64,000 bases of DNA. Origin: Anaeromyces robustus. Lineage: Eukaryota; Neocallimastigomycota; Neocallimastigomycetes; Neocallimastigales; Neocallimastigaceae. Positions 36,042 through 48,524 of this stretch are shown in pieces; position 1 is the stretch's first letter; each line of letters starts with the position of its first letter. The stretch is from the NCBI GenBank assembly GCA_002104895.1, contig MCFG01000256.1, forward strand, positions 21,001 to 85,000, written 5' to 3'. The notes under the pieces are model-generated. The model was given only the letters and a program-made list of their open reading frames with translations. It was not told the origin of the DNA and searched no databases. A program made the translations under genes and the position numbers.

Positions 36042-37205
36042 ATGAATAATAAAAATAATGATAAATTAGAAAATCATTTAATAATAAACCAAAATAGAAA
36101 GATAATTCTACAATTTTTGAGAAATAATGATATTAAAAAACTTCAAAATTTTATTATTAATAACAATATTAAATTAAAAAGTTTTAATGTTAAAAATAAG
36201 TTTGACTTCTTAATTTATGCAATTAGTAAAAACGTTTCTCCTAGTATGTTAAGTTTTTTATACAAAAAATGCCATTATAAAACTATTAATTATAAATTTG
36301 TATTAAACGAAAAAAATATTTTAACTCCACTTTTACTCGCCTTAATAAAATCAAAATATGTTTTAGCTAAAGAAATTATAAAAAATGGAGGAGATGTTAA
36401 TTACAAAATGGTGAATTGTAATATTTTATATTGTTTACTTAAATATAAATCTTTAAATAGTAAAAATGTTAAATTTGTATTAAATCATGGATTCAATATT
36501 AATTCAATTAATGATTATAATTTAATATCATATTTAACCACGGATACATTGCAATTAATTTTAAAGCATTATATTTTTGATAATACTTTTGTTTTAAATA
36601 TGTTATTTATTTATGTTAATAAACTGAAGTTTTCGGAAAAAGAACTTAATGATCTAATTTCTTCTGAAACAAATAAAATTGAAGTAACAGATGAATGGTA
36701 TCAAAATGCTTTGTTAGACAGTAAATATAATGATATTGAAGAGATTTATTATTATAAAGATATTAATTACAATAGATATGAATTAAAGCAATTACTTTCA
36801 TGTCTTGAAATGGAATATGCTTTTCTAAGAATTCCAGAACAATATAGGCTTTTAAAACAAGTTGAAACTCAGCAAATAAAAATTCCAATGACAAGAAAAT
36901 ATTTGAATAAACAATTTAATAAACTTTATAGATTATTATTTAGATTTTTAAATTATTTTATTGATTATAAAAAATTACATGGGTTAAGAGAATTTTTTAG
37001 AGAAAATGAATCTGTTTTTAGAGATATACGCTTTACTGAATATGATATGATAACTTACGCAATTAAACGTAATATTTCAAATCATTGTATAAATAGAATA
37101 CTTACTTATTTCCCAGTAAGTGAAATAAAAGATCAATGGAGAGAAATAGCCATTGAAAAAAAGAATCGTTCAGTTATAAAAATTATTCAGAAAACATTAA
37201 GATAG
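36042..37205 (+). CDS. Ankyrin-repeat protein, short paralogue B (387 aa)
   Basis: Same length and layout as paralogue A. The N-terminal block includes IKKLQNFIINNNIKLKSFNV and KNKFDFLIYA. An ankyrin repeat at about 93-120 reads LTPLLLALIKSKYVLAKEII then KNGGDVNY. The C-terminal half is helical and ends with IKDQWREIAIEKKNRSVIKI. It lacks the second ankyrin block of the 543-residue paralogue. No intron, signal peptide or membrane helix. The family has spread by tandem and inverted duplication within about 8 kb. Function unknown; protein binding is inferred from the fold. Confidence 0.8.
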   Translation: MNNKNNDKLENHLIINQNRKIILQFLRNNDIKKLQNFIINNNIKLKSFNVKNKFDFLIYAISKNVSPSMLSFLYKKCHYKTINYKFVLNEKNILTPLLLALIKSKYVLAKEIIKNGGDVNYKMVNCNILYCLLKYKSLNSKNVKFVLNHGFNINSINDYNLISYLTTDTLQLILKHYIFDNTFVLNMLFIYVNKLKFSEKELNDLISSETNKIEVTDEWYQNALLDSKYNDIEEIYYYKDINYNRYELKQLLSCLEMEYAFLRIPEQYRLLKQVETQQIKIPMTRKYLNKQFNKLYRLLFRFLNYFIDYKKLHGLREFFRENESVFRDIRFTEYDMITYAIKRNISNHCINRILTYFPVSEIKDQWREIAIEKKNRSVIKIIQKTLR

Positions 37206-37299
37206 AAAAAAAAATTTTTAAAAAAAAAATTATTCTAATAATGTATTAATTAAACTAATATATTTTATTAAAATTTTATTAAAATATAAATAAATAAAT

Positions 37300-37332
<33 letters not shown>

Positions 37333-37510
37333 TATATTTATTTTTTTATTTTAAAATATGTATTTAAATGCTTTTTTTTACGATATTCATTAAAAATATA
37401 TTAATAATAGAAAATAAAAGAAGAAATATAATAAATAAATAAGTAAATAAATAAATAAATAAGTAAATAAATAAATAAATAAGTAAATAAATATTTTTTT
37501 TTAAAAAAAA
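37206..37510. repeat. ATTT and AAGT/AAAT arrays
   Basis: ATTT units at 37303..37345 and TAAGTAAATAAATAAA units at 37435..37495. No gene. Confidence 0.7.
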
Positions 37511-37640
37511 AAGCCATCATAAATACTTTAAAATGATTCGTTGATTTTTTTTAGTAAATAATTTTTTTAGTGCATGACTAATTTTTATAAAATAATTTTA
37601 CTAAAATAAATAAACTAATTACTATAATTTTTATATTTAT
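37511..37640 (-). promoter_or_regulatory. Orphan copy of the ankyrin upstream motif and flank
   Basis: Read on the minus strand: TCAACGAATCATTTTAAAGT, ATTTATGATGGCTTTT, nearly identical to the motif of the long ankyrin gene. The flank to 37640 also matches 31385..31460. In this orientation a gene should start about 230 bp to the left, but the space holds only repeats and the end of the converging gene. It probably marks a deleted paralogue. Confidence 0.5.
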
Positions 37641-38485
37641 TTATATTTCATTTTATAAAGTATTGTTTACTTGTTGATAATATATGAAATATTTTTTTTT
37701 AAAAAAATTAACCATTTTAAAATTAATTAAAACTCTATAAAATTATTATTTTTTTTATTAATAGATTATTAAAATATAATAACAATATCAAAATATTTTT
37801 TTTTATTTTATACACAATTTATTTACTATAATATTAGAGTTTAATATAAATTTTATACTTTTATATATTTTTTAAATGAAATATAAACTATAGATTGATA
37901 CTATTTATAATAATCTAAATTAACATTTGTTATTAAAATTATATTATAATAACAATTTATTAATATTATATAAATTTTAAAAAAAAGAAATAAATGCTAT
38001 AATAATATATTTTAATAATTATAATAAATATAAACCTTATTATAAAAAAGATATAATTTAATAGTTAATATTTAATATTTCATATTAAATAATTATAATT
38101 CAAAATTAAAATTTATTATTTATTAATTAATTAATAATTTTTATTTATTATTTCTTTATCGTTATTTTTATAAATATATTTATTTAATTATTAAAATTAT
38201 TATATTTAGAATAATTAAAATTAATAAAAATAATAAATTTAATATATTATTAGTAATTGTTAATAATTATTATTTATAAATAATTATATACAAACACTAA
38301 TTCATTAATATTTTATTGATACATAGTAAAATATTAATATTTTTTTAAATATTAATTATTATTAATTAAGTATTATTTTATATTTATTATTTATTATTTA
38401 ATTATTACGTTTTATTTTATATATGTATTATATATATTTTTTCAAATATCTCAAACACTTAATAAAATTTTATTAAAAATAAATA
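37641..38485. other. AT-rich intergenic DNA
   Basis: No coding sequence or structured element recognised. Confidence 0.5.
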
Positions 38486-38486
38486 A

Positions 38487-38742
38487 ATAAATTATTTTAT
38501 TTTATTTTATTTTATTTTATTTTATTTTATTTTATTTTATTTTATTTTATTTTATTTTATTTTATTTTATTTTATTTTATTTTATTTTATTTTATTTTAT
38601 TTTATTTTATTTTATTTTATTTTATTTTATTTTATTTTATTTTATTTTATTTTATTTTATTTTATTTTATTTTATTTTATTTTATTTTATTTTATTTTAT
38701 TTTATTTTATTTTATTTTATTTTATTTTGTTTTGTTTTATTT
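38487..38742. repeat. TTTTA pentanucleotide satellite, about 48 units
   Basis: Near-perfect array, same unit and length class as 9961..10198, degenerating to TTTTG units at the right end. It abuts the lone palindrome-arm copy. Confidence 0.97.
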
Positions 38743-38771
38743 TATTTTTTTTTTTGTTTTGTTTTATTTAA

Positions 38772-39058
38772 TTTTTCAATATTTAAAAAATTTTTACATG
38801 TTCAAATTTTGAGTAAATTTTTTTTTTAATTTAAATTTTTTTCAATTTTTTGTATATTTTAATATTTTACATTTTCAAATTTTGAGATCAGTAAATTTTA
38901 AAATTTTTAATAAACAAAAAAAAAAAAAAAATTTTTTTTTCACTTAAATTTTTAATTAATGAAAAATTTAATTAAATGAATAAAAAATTAATATTTAAAT
39001 AAATTTATAAATGAATAAATTAAATAAATTTTTAAAAATTTGTTCTTCCAGAACAGTA
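38772..39058 (+). repeat. Lone, diverged copy of the palindrome arm
   Basis: Matches 32530..32850 in the same orientation: TCAAATTTTGAGATCAGTAA, the long A run then T run, TTCAC(T/A)TAAATTTTT, and TTTGTTCTTCCAGAACAGTA (palindrome: TTTGTTCGTCCAGACCAATA). So the arm exists as a separate dispersed element. Confidence 0.8.
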
Positions 39059-39070
39059 AAATTTATTAAC

Positions 39071-39279
39071 AGTCAATTAATTGGGTTTAATAACTATGTC
39101 AACTTTATTAATATAATTTATGATAATAAAGAGTTAACAAATTTTTAAGTTAAATAAATTACATGCTTTTATATTCATACAATGTGTCTTATTCACTAAA
39201 ACTAATTATTCTCTAAAAATAATTTGGTTTACTAGTGAATTATGTGTACTAAATACTATTTAATATTCTATTCTAATAT
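39071..39279 (-). repeat. LTR-like dispersed repeat, copy 1
   Basis: Matches 40292..40461: AGTCAATTAATTGGGTTTAA, ATGTCAACTTTATTAATATA, GAGTTAACAAAT, TTTATATTCATACAATRTG. On the minus strand the second copy begins TGTTAGAATATGTG, a typical LTR-like 5' TG. The pair are direct repeats about 1.2 kb apart. Confidence 0.5.
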
Positions 39280-40291
39280 TTTTATCCTATAATTCTATTT
39301 TCATTAATTGTAATTATATACACTTAGGTATATACTAGTTTATATACTAGCTTAATTTATTTTAATAAACTATATTAATACCCTATGACATTTTTGTAGT
39401 AAAACATCCTAAAATATTTAATTTAATTATGGGTAAATAAACTATATTTAAATTATCTATGGATTGGTTACTTATTTGTATTGTCCTATATTAATTATTG
39501 TTTATTATTTATTTTAATTTAACAATTATAAGAATCATTAATTATAATAAGTAATTATAATTAATAAATATATTAATAAATCATTAATTTTTGATAAAAA
39601 AAAAACAAGTTTATTAAAATTATAATAAATCTAATAATTTTTTCATTTTCTATTATTTTTATATATATGAAAATATTTAAAAGAAACAAAAATAACAAAA
39701 GTTACTGTTTTATTAGTTTAAAACTCTATCGATTATTTATATTATTACTATAATTATTTATATATACTATTATATTATTTATCTCTAGGGTTAGAATTTT
39801 TTTTGTCATATACTTTGAAAATAGTAATATTGGTTAAATAACAAAGATGCTATAATTGTATTGTATTAAAATAATAATAATCAATATTTTCTTTTTAATT
39901 GAATAAAAATATATATATTTTAAATTATAATAATATAATATAAAAAAGAATAAATAAAATGAGTATAAAATAAAATAAGAAATATAATAAATATAAAAAT
40001 TAAAAACCCTTTATATGTTCATTATAGTTTCTTTAATTAAATAAATTAAATATATTATAAATATATAATATATATTATATTTTTACGCATTTACATATTA
40101 AAAAAATTTATCTATAATATAATGAAACATAAAAAATAAGTAATATACAAAATATCTATAATGTTATATTTACAATTATCAATAAATATTATTATTAATA
40201 TTATAATATTCTATTATTATTCAAAATATTTTTAATTTATTATTATTATAAATTTTCACTAGTATTTTTATTCATTATTATAATTATTAAT
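39280..40291. other. Sequence between the LTR-like repeats
   Basis: No reverse transcriptase, integrase or gag-like frame is visible. If this was an LTR element, the interior is lost or it is a non-autonomous derivative. Confidence 0.4.
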
Positions 40292-40461
40292 AGTCAGTTA
40301 ATTGGGTTTAATAATTATGTCAACTTTATTAATATATTTTATGATAAAGAGTTAACAAATATTTAAATTATATAAATTACATGGTTTTATATTCATACAA
40401 TATGGCTTATACATTAAACTTAATACACTACATTTTAATACACATTTCACATATTCTAACA
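40292..40461 (-). repeat. LTR-like dispersed repeat, copy 2
   Basis: Shorter copy of the 39071 repeat. The right end TATTCTAACA is the complement of a TGTTAGAATA start shared with 17912. Confidence 0.5.
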
Positions 40462-40559
40462 GTAATAATTATTTATTATTATTTATTAAAAAAAAATAAT
40501 ATTATCTTTTCTAGAAAACAATATATGAGTCATAATTATTAATTTTTCTAAATTTTTTG

Positions 40560-40770
40560 TTATTTGAATTTAATTAATAATAATAATAGTAAGTAATAAA
40601 TAATAAATAATAATGAATAAAAATAATGAATAAATAATAAATAATAAATAATAATGAATAAACAATAAATAATAAATAATAAATAATAAATAATAATGAA
40701 TAAATAATAAATAATAAATAATAATGAATAAATAATAAATAATAAATAATAATGAATAAATAATAATTAA
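40560..40770. repeat. AAT/AATGAATAA tandem array
   Basis: Repeats of ATAATAAATAATAAATAATA with periodic GAATAA over about 200 bp. Confidence 0.85.
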
Positions 40771-41717
40771 TAATAATAATTTATTTGTAATATTTTTTTA
40801 TATTTTATTTTATTTTTTATTGTTGAGTAATATTTATTTTCTATGATTTTGATTAATTTATATTTCATAAAAATAATTATATATACATAAAAATAATATT
40901 TTTTTTTGTAGGAAAACAATATAAATAATATATATGTATTTAAAAAACTTTTCATATTTTAAAAAAAATTAATATATATTTTTTAAAATATATATATTTC
41001 ATTATCGACTAGTTCTCCAAGTTACGAGTCGCTACGCTTTATCTGTTCACCCTGTCTACCATTATATTTCATAAATTTATAGAATATTCTATTGTTCTAT
41101 AGAATATATTTAAAACTAAATATATATAATTTATGAAAAGATATATACATAAAAGTGTATATCCATAAAATAAACATATATATATATTTATATAAAAAAT
41201 AAAAATATATATATAAACTAAAAATATTAAAGTAGTTAAAACTAAAAAACAATTAGGAATATATTTTTTTTACCTTTTTTTTTTCGAATTATGAAATTTG
41301 AATTATTAGATTAAATCAATATATTAATAGTTAAAAAATTAGTGTTGTAATAAATTTTTTAATATATTATAATTATAAATGATAAATATAATAAATCGTT
41401 AATTTTTTTTTTAACTATTTATAATATTTATTGTTATTTATAATTTAATATATTTATAATTTATAACTTACAATATATGAAATATAATTTTTTTATATAA
41501 AATTTTTTGTTGTTCTATTATTAAAATATTAACACAGTAAAATTTTTAATTTTTTTTTTTATTATTATTCTCTATTTTTTAATATTTTATTTGATTTCAT
41601 TTTTATAATCTTTTTCCTTTATACATACACATACAATAAAATTCAAACATTAAAAAATTTATAAAATTTATATATTTATATAAAAGAAATATATACATTT
41701 TAAATATTTAAATCATT
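40771..41717. other. AT-rich DNA with a small GC-richer patch
   Basis: The patch 41004..41062 (ATCGACTAGTTCTCCAAGTT, ACGAGTCGCTACGC) stands out, but I cannot fold it into a complete tRNA. The rest is AT-rich with no gene. Confidence 0.4.
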
Positions 41718-41789
41718 AATAATAATAATAATAATAATAAATAATAAATAATAAATAATAATAATAATAATAATAAATAATAAATAATA

Positions 41790-41828
<39 letters not shown>

Positions 41829-41932
41829 TAATATTAATAATAATAAAAAATTAATAATAATAATAATAATATTGATAATAATAATAATAATAATAATAAT
41901 AATCATAATAATAATAATAATAATAATAAGAG
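41718..41932. repeat. AAT trinucleotide array
   Basis: AAT units with TAAAT interruptions over about 215 bp. The Ile-rich minus-strand frame here (41700..41906) is only the repeat read in frame. Confidence 0.95.
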
Positions 41933-42091
41933 TAATATTTTAGGAATTAAAAATATAAAAACAGTGTAAAAGATTTTAATTTTTATAAAATTTATAAGAA
42001 ATAGTTATTGTAATATTTATATTTTGTAAGATACATACAGTAGAAACATACATGAAAATAATATTTAATATAAATCAATAAAATATTATTT

Positions 42092-42191
42092 ATTAAAATG
42101 ATTAATTATTAGTTTTTTATGCTTTTTTGCATAATGTATATAATAAATAGGAAAAAAAAAGCATAAAAAACTAATAATTAATCATTTTAAT
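42092..42191. repeat. Perfect 37-bp inverted repeat (hairpin)
   Basis: 42092..42128 (ATTAAAATGATTAATTATTA...) is the exact reverse complement of 42155..42191, with a 26-nt loop. It resembles a very small fold-back/MITE unit. Confidence 0.9.
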
Positions 42192-42539
42192 AATCAAAAA
42201 TAAAATAATATAATAAAAAAAATATGTTAATAATGGTTTATTGTTAATTATAAATTATGAAGGAAATAATAAAATATAATATACTCATATATATAATCAT
42301 ATATATAATATATTAGAAAAAAAATATAATATTAATATTATTGGCTTATTTTATTCATATATTTATAATATTTTATCATTATTTGTAATTATTATTTAGA
42401 ATTCGTTTTTAATTACATTATATGATATAATTTTATAAATTATTTAATATTTATTATTTATATATATATAAAAAATATTATTTTAACACAAAAAATATTA
42501 ATATATAATTAATTATATTAATTTATATAATTTTTTATA

Positions 42540-42822
42540 TATTTATTTATTATTTATTATTTATTATTTATTATTTATTTATTTATTTATTTATTATTTA
42601 TTATTTATTATTTATTTATTTATTATTTATTATTTATTATTTATTATTTATTATTTATTTATTTATTATTTATTATTTATTATTTATTATTTATTTATTT
42701 ATTATTTATTATTTATTATTTATTATTTATTATTTATTATTTATTATTTATTATTTATTATTTATTTATTTATTATTTATTATTTATTATTTATTATTTT
42801 TTTTTTATTATTTATTATTATT
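42540..42822. repeat. TTATTTA tandem array
   Basis: About 280 bp of TTATTTATTA/TTTA units, alternating 3+4 base steps. Confidence 0.9.
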
Positions 42823-43091
42823 AATTCAATGATATTAATTAAATATTAGTTTTTCCTTCTTTTTTTTTTTTTTATAAATATACAAATAATATTGTGAAAA
42901 ATAGGTTCTTTTTGTAAAAAATTATTAAAAGCTCTAGAAACTTTATAATTTATGATTTAAAATGAATCTTGAAAGAAAAAAAAATAATATATATATATAT
43001 AAAGGTAATAATAATGTATTAGAAATTATTGGAATTTAATTAATAAAAATTTAAGTAATTCCTAAATTATTATTAGTATATTAATAAATTT

Positions 43092-43918
43092 TTTTAAATT
43101 ATTGCTTTAATAGCTGCTTCTGTTATTTATACTAACAATAATTTCTTAAATAAGAGAGCTTATATAGATAATATGAAAGTGAATGTTAATAATGCTTGTG
43201 AAAAGGAATTAAATAAATATGCTAAAAGTTGTATTGAAGCATCATCTCAACATTTAAATTATTGCTTTAATAGCTGCTTCTCTTATTTATACTAACAATA
43301 ATTTCTTAAATAAGAGAGCTTATATAGATAATATGAAAGTGAATGCTAATAATGCTTGTGAAAAGGAATTAAATAAATATACTAAAAGTTGTATTGAAGT
43401 ATCATCTCAACAATCATTAAACGGTTTTTGTTGTGAACTAATTAATTCTGATGAATGAAAGCAGTTTTTTACTAATTAATCAAGTGTTCTTCCAAGATGC
43501 CAAGAATATAATATAATTAAAAATATTTATAGTCCAAGTGTTTTAGGAGTATATTTAATGTGCTAACTTATATAGTTTATTTATTTAATGGAGATGTTTT
43601 TACCCAATCTAATTAAGAAGCTTTAAATACAATTTGTGAATTTTCTATTTGTAGAGAAGTTACTTATAATGTGCTTAAAGAAATAGTTGAATATACTAAA
43701 TGCTTATGCAAATCTATCTGTAAATCATAGTCAATATAATTCTGAGTATAATAATTACGAGTCTTAACAGTACTAATATTAATGATGTTAATACTAGTAA
43801 TGGTAATGCTAATAACACTAAAGCTAATGAAGTTAAAACTAGTGGTACTAATACTATTAAAATTAGTATTGATTTATTTGTTTCTTTAGGTTTATTATTA
43901 TTATTATTATCTCTTTAA
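43092..43918 (+). pseudogene. Decayed Cys-rich secreted, GPI-like protein gene with internal duplication
   Basis: Readable phrases: ALIAASxIYTNNNFLNKRAYIDN-like N-terminus (end of a signal peptide), ACEKELNKYTKSCIEVSSQQ, SLNGFCCELINSDE then a TGA, VLPRCQEYN, FSICREVTYNVLKEIVEYTK and CLCKSICKS. After a frame change comes an Asn/Thr-rich stretch (NTSNGNANNTKANEVKTSGT) and a final hydrophobic tail (FVSLGLLLLLLSL), as in GPI-anchored surface proteins. The first part is present twice: 43092..43251 and 43252..43411 are a 160-bp tandem duplication with a few differences; 160 is not a multiple of three, so the duplication breaks the frame. Several more stops follow. The Cys-rich family is not recognised. 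It was probably a cell-surface protein. Confidence 0.6.
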
Positions 43919-44279
43919 TAAATAATTCAAAATATATATATATATAAAATAAAACAAACATAAAATGATTTAAATAACATTTTTAATTTATTACTAATAT
44001 AAAGTTAAATAATAATACCATTTAAATCTTTTTAATTTAGCATTTTAAATATAACTTTATTTAAATATTATATATTAACATAGTATTTTGTTATTATGAT
44101 ATTAAAAAATATTATATTAAAGTTATTGTTTTTATATGAGGAATTAATTACAAAACAAAATACTGATCAATTATTTCTAGAAATTCTGTTATAAGAATTA
44201 AAAATAAGTTAATATTAATTATGAAATAAAAAAAAAAAAAAAACTTTAGTTAATAACATAGATAACTTTGATAATAAAA

Positions 44280-45300
<1,021 letters not shown>

Positions 45301-45310
45301 TTTATTTATA

Positions 45311-45879
45311 ATATATTAATAAATTAAAAATTAAATAAAATAAATAAGATAGTTAAAAATAAAAAAATATTAAATACTTAATGATAATAAAGTTACTTGT
45401 TTACTATTGTAATTACAAATAATAAAAATACAATAAGATTTCAAATAAATTTTATGGATAAAATTAAAAGGTAAAAAAAAAAAAAAAAAAAAAAACAATT
45501 TACATAAATATGATATTAATTATTTTTTAATTGAGAAATAGTAAATAAAAAAAAAATAATTTACAATTCAATCAAGTTTTCTAATTTCTTAATTTTTTGG
45601 GATACCATTTATTATATATTGGAATAAATCTCTATATATTTTTTGATCTTTTTTTTTTTTTCATAGAAATATTTTTTTATTTACTATTTATTGTTTTTTT
45701 TTTTTTTTTTTTAAAGATTTATATTATTTACAAAATTAAAAATAAACATAAATTCTAATAATTTAATATTTATATTATATATAAACAAATTATTTTTCTA
45801 TTCTTATTCTTCTTATTCTTCTTATTCTTCTTATTCTTCTTCTTCTTCTTCTTATTATTATTATTATTATTAATATTAA

Positions 45880-45916
<37 letters not shown>

Positions 45917-46384
45917 AAAACCGATTATTACATTTTTAAATGTACTCAATTAACTTTTCAGAAATAGAATTTACTTGATTTGAATTAGTTATAATTCTTT
46001 TATAATTAATATAATAATTATTTTAAATAATTTATTATACACAGATATTTGTTCATATATATATTAATTTATTTTATATATAAAAAAAAAAAAAAAATAA
46101 AATAAAATAAAAAAAAAAGATAATTGTATTATTATTAATAATTACAGTTATTCCAATCATGTAAAGTTAACCATTTTATTTTCGTTTAGAAAAAAAAAAT
46201 TAAAATAAATAAAAATAAAATAAAATAATTTGAAAAATGAAAAATATAACACAAAATATTTTATAATAGTTATAGATATTAAATTACTCATACACTTTTT
46301 TTTTTTTTTTAAATATATATAAATATATATGTATTTATATACATATATATTTATATATATAATTTATTTATAATATTTAATTTA
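45311..46384. other. AT-rich DNA with TTC/TTA microsatellites
   Basis: TTCTTAT/TTC units at 45803..45860 and TTA/TAT arrays at 45855..45916; T and A runs at 45477..45497 and 45693..45712. No gene. Confidence 0.6.
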
Positions 46385-47695
46385 TTACATATTTTCATTA
46401 TTAACACTATTGTCATTATTTTCATTATTGTCATTATTGTCGTTATCATTATTTTCATAAATGTCATTATTTTCTATAATATTTTTAGGAATATTAAAAT
46501 AATCCATTATATAATTTATATTTTGAAAGTTTTCAAAGACTTGCTTTGTTAATGTGCTTTGATTTAATTTATTATCAAATAAATTTAATTTATTATCTTT
46601 TTTTAAATCTGACATTTTTTTCTGTAATTTATTAAATTGGTCATCAATGTATTTGTTTTCTTCTTTCTTTTCCTTAATTTCCTTTATTTCTCTTTCTAAT
46701 AAATCTAATTGTTCATGTATTCTCATTCCAGATGAATTAAGATTATTTTCACTTTCCAATCTATCTTTTTCATTTTGCAGTCTTGTATTTTGAGTTAATA
46801 ACCAGTTATTTTGTTTTTTTAATGATTCTATAGTTTTTAAACATTCCTTTAATCTTAGCTTTAATTCACCATTTACTCCTATGTGGTGGGCCAATTGAAA
46901 CCTATAGAATTCAAATGTTGAAAGTCCTGATTTTTTAAAATCCGCTAAATCACCATATGGATTGCCTTCAATATAATCTAAAAATCTACGATTATCTTCA
47001 TCTATATTGACATCAATTTCTTCTTCAGCACAGCCATATATTTTTTTATATAATACGGGAGTAATTTTTTCTTTATTGGAATTGCATTCTTCTTTTTCCG
47101 AGTCTGATCTTTCTTTTCTAATTTCAGTTAATTCCTTTATTTTTTCATCCCAAAGATATTCTTTTCCTGATTCTATTAGTTCTTTTTCTTCTTCATTAAA
47201 ATTACTTTCTTCTAATGCTGGTATTGTTTTTTTATTTAATCCTTTAAAATATTTCACGAAATCATTATCACTTTCAACCAAAATATTATTTCTTCCCCAG
47301 TATATTATTTCTTTTTCTTCTTCATTCGAAATATTTTCGTTTATTGCCGAGTCTGTTCTTTCTTTTTCTTCTTCATTCGAAATATTTTCGTTTATTGCCG
47401 AGTCTGCTCTTTCTTTTTCTTCTTTTTTAAATTTAATTATATCCTTTGAATTTTCATCCCAAAGATACTCTTTTCCAGAGTCTATTCTTTCTTTTTCTTC
47501 TTTTTTAAATTTAATTATATCTTTTGCTTTTTCATCCCAAAGATATTCTTTTCCAGAGTCTATTCTTTCTTTTTCTTCTTTTTTAAATTTAATTATATCT
47601 TTTGCTTTTTCATCCCAAAGATATTCACTTTCAGAGTCTGCTCCTTCTTTTTCATTATGACTTGTTTTCAGTCTTTTCATTGCCCTTGTTTCCAT
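46385..47695 (-). CDS. Highly charged coiled-coil protein with 26-residue and 17-residue repeats
   Basis: A 436-residue protein starting at METRAMKRLK (ATG at 47693..47695); upstream in-frame sequence is a poly-Lys leader without ATG. Residues 20-97 are three tandem 26-mers of type DSGKEYLWDEKAKDIIKFKK with EEKERI; 98-131 are two 17-mers (DSAINENISNEEEKERT type); a fourth, worn 26-mer lies at about 176-197. A more ordinary domain follows (about 215-275: YGCAEEEIDVNIDEDNRRFL, YIEGNPYGDL, FEFYRFQLAHHIG), then a coiled coil (about 276-370, LRLKECLKTIESLKKQNNWL, EREIKEIKEKKEE) and an Asn/Asp-rich tail. No signal peptide or membrane segment. I do not recognise the family; structural or nuclear roles are guesses. 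The 78-bp and 51-bp DNA repeats inside imply length variation between alleles. No intron. The plus-strand frame over it (47007..47660) is its shadow. Confidence 0.75.
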   Translation of the reverse strand: METRAMKRLKTSHNEKEGADSESEYLWDEKAKDIIKFKKEEKERIDSGKEYLWDEKAKDIIKFKKEEKERIDSGKEYLWDENSKDIIKFKKEEKERADSAINENISNEEEKERTDSAINENISNEEEKEIIYWGRNNILVESDNDFVKYFKGLNKKTIPALEESNFNEEEKELIESGKEYLWDEKIKELTEIRKERSDSEKEECNSNKEKITPVLYKKIYGCAEEEIDVNIDEDNRRFLDYIEGNPYGDLADFKKSGLSTFEFYRFQLAHHIGVNGELKLRLKECLKTIESLKKQNNWLLTQNTRLQNEKDRLESENNLNSSGMRIHEQLDLLEREIKEIKEKKEENKYIDDQFNKLQKKMSDLKKDNKLNLFDNKLNQSTLTKQVFENFQNINYIMDYFNIPKNIIENNDIYENNDNDNNDNNENNDNSVNNENM

Positions 47696-48524
47696 TTTTT
47701 TTTTATTTATTTTTTTATTTTTATGTTTATTTTTTTTTATTTTATTTTTTTTTTGTTTTTTTTTTATAAATTTTGTTATAATTAAATTCAAATTATTAAC
47801 GGTTATTGTAAGGAAAAATTTTTTTAAATCAAATTATTATTGGTTGTCTTGTCTAAACTTAACATATTATATTATATTATATTATATTATATTATATTAT
47901 ATTATATTATATTATATTATATAATATTATATTATATTATATAATATTATAATTATATTATTTATTTATTTATTTGTATGTTTTTTTGTTTAATTATTTA
48001 TTTACTATATATATCTATAATAACTATATATTAATTAATTATAATAATAAATTATAAAGATATATTATAATAGTATTTAAAAATTTATTTCATTACATAT
48101 TTATATTAAATATTAATATAATAAAAAAAAATTTAAAATAATAATTGAAGATAGTGAATCCTTTTTTATATATAGAAATTAAGAATAAAATATAATATAT
48201 ACATTATAGTATAAAAATTAAAAGCAAAAAATTAAAAATACATATATATATATATAATGTAATAAAATACAAATATTAAAAAAGAATAATAAAAAATAAA
48301 AAAATAAAAATAAATTAATATTACTATTAATTTATTATAAAAAAAATTATAATAATGGAATACAAAGTAATAATTAATACTACCTTCTTAGATTATAAGT
48401 TTATTTTTTTTATATTATCAATATATTACTAGTATAGTTTTATAATTAAATACATTTTTAATAAATTAAATTTGAATTTATATAAATATGAATTCATTTT
48501 TCAATTTTATAGTTTCTTTTTTTT
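47696..48524. other. Upstream region of the coiled-coil gene, with TTATA array
   Basis: T-rich leader to about 47770, then (TATTA)n at 47868..47955 and AT-rich DNA. No further gene. Confidence 0.6.

Noticed and set aside
41004-41062. Possible tRNA fragment (AGTTCTCCAAGTTACGAG)
   Set aside because: No consistent arms or T-loop; too short to support.
41700-41906. Poly-Ile minus-strand frame
   Set aside because: Produced by the AAT trinucleotide array.
47007-47660. 217-residue Ser/Phe-rich plus-strand frame
   Set aside because: Exact antisense shadow of the repeat-bearing coiled-coil gene.
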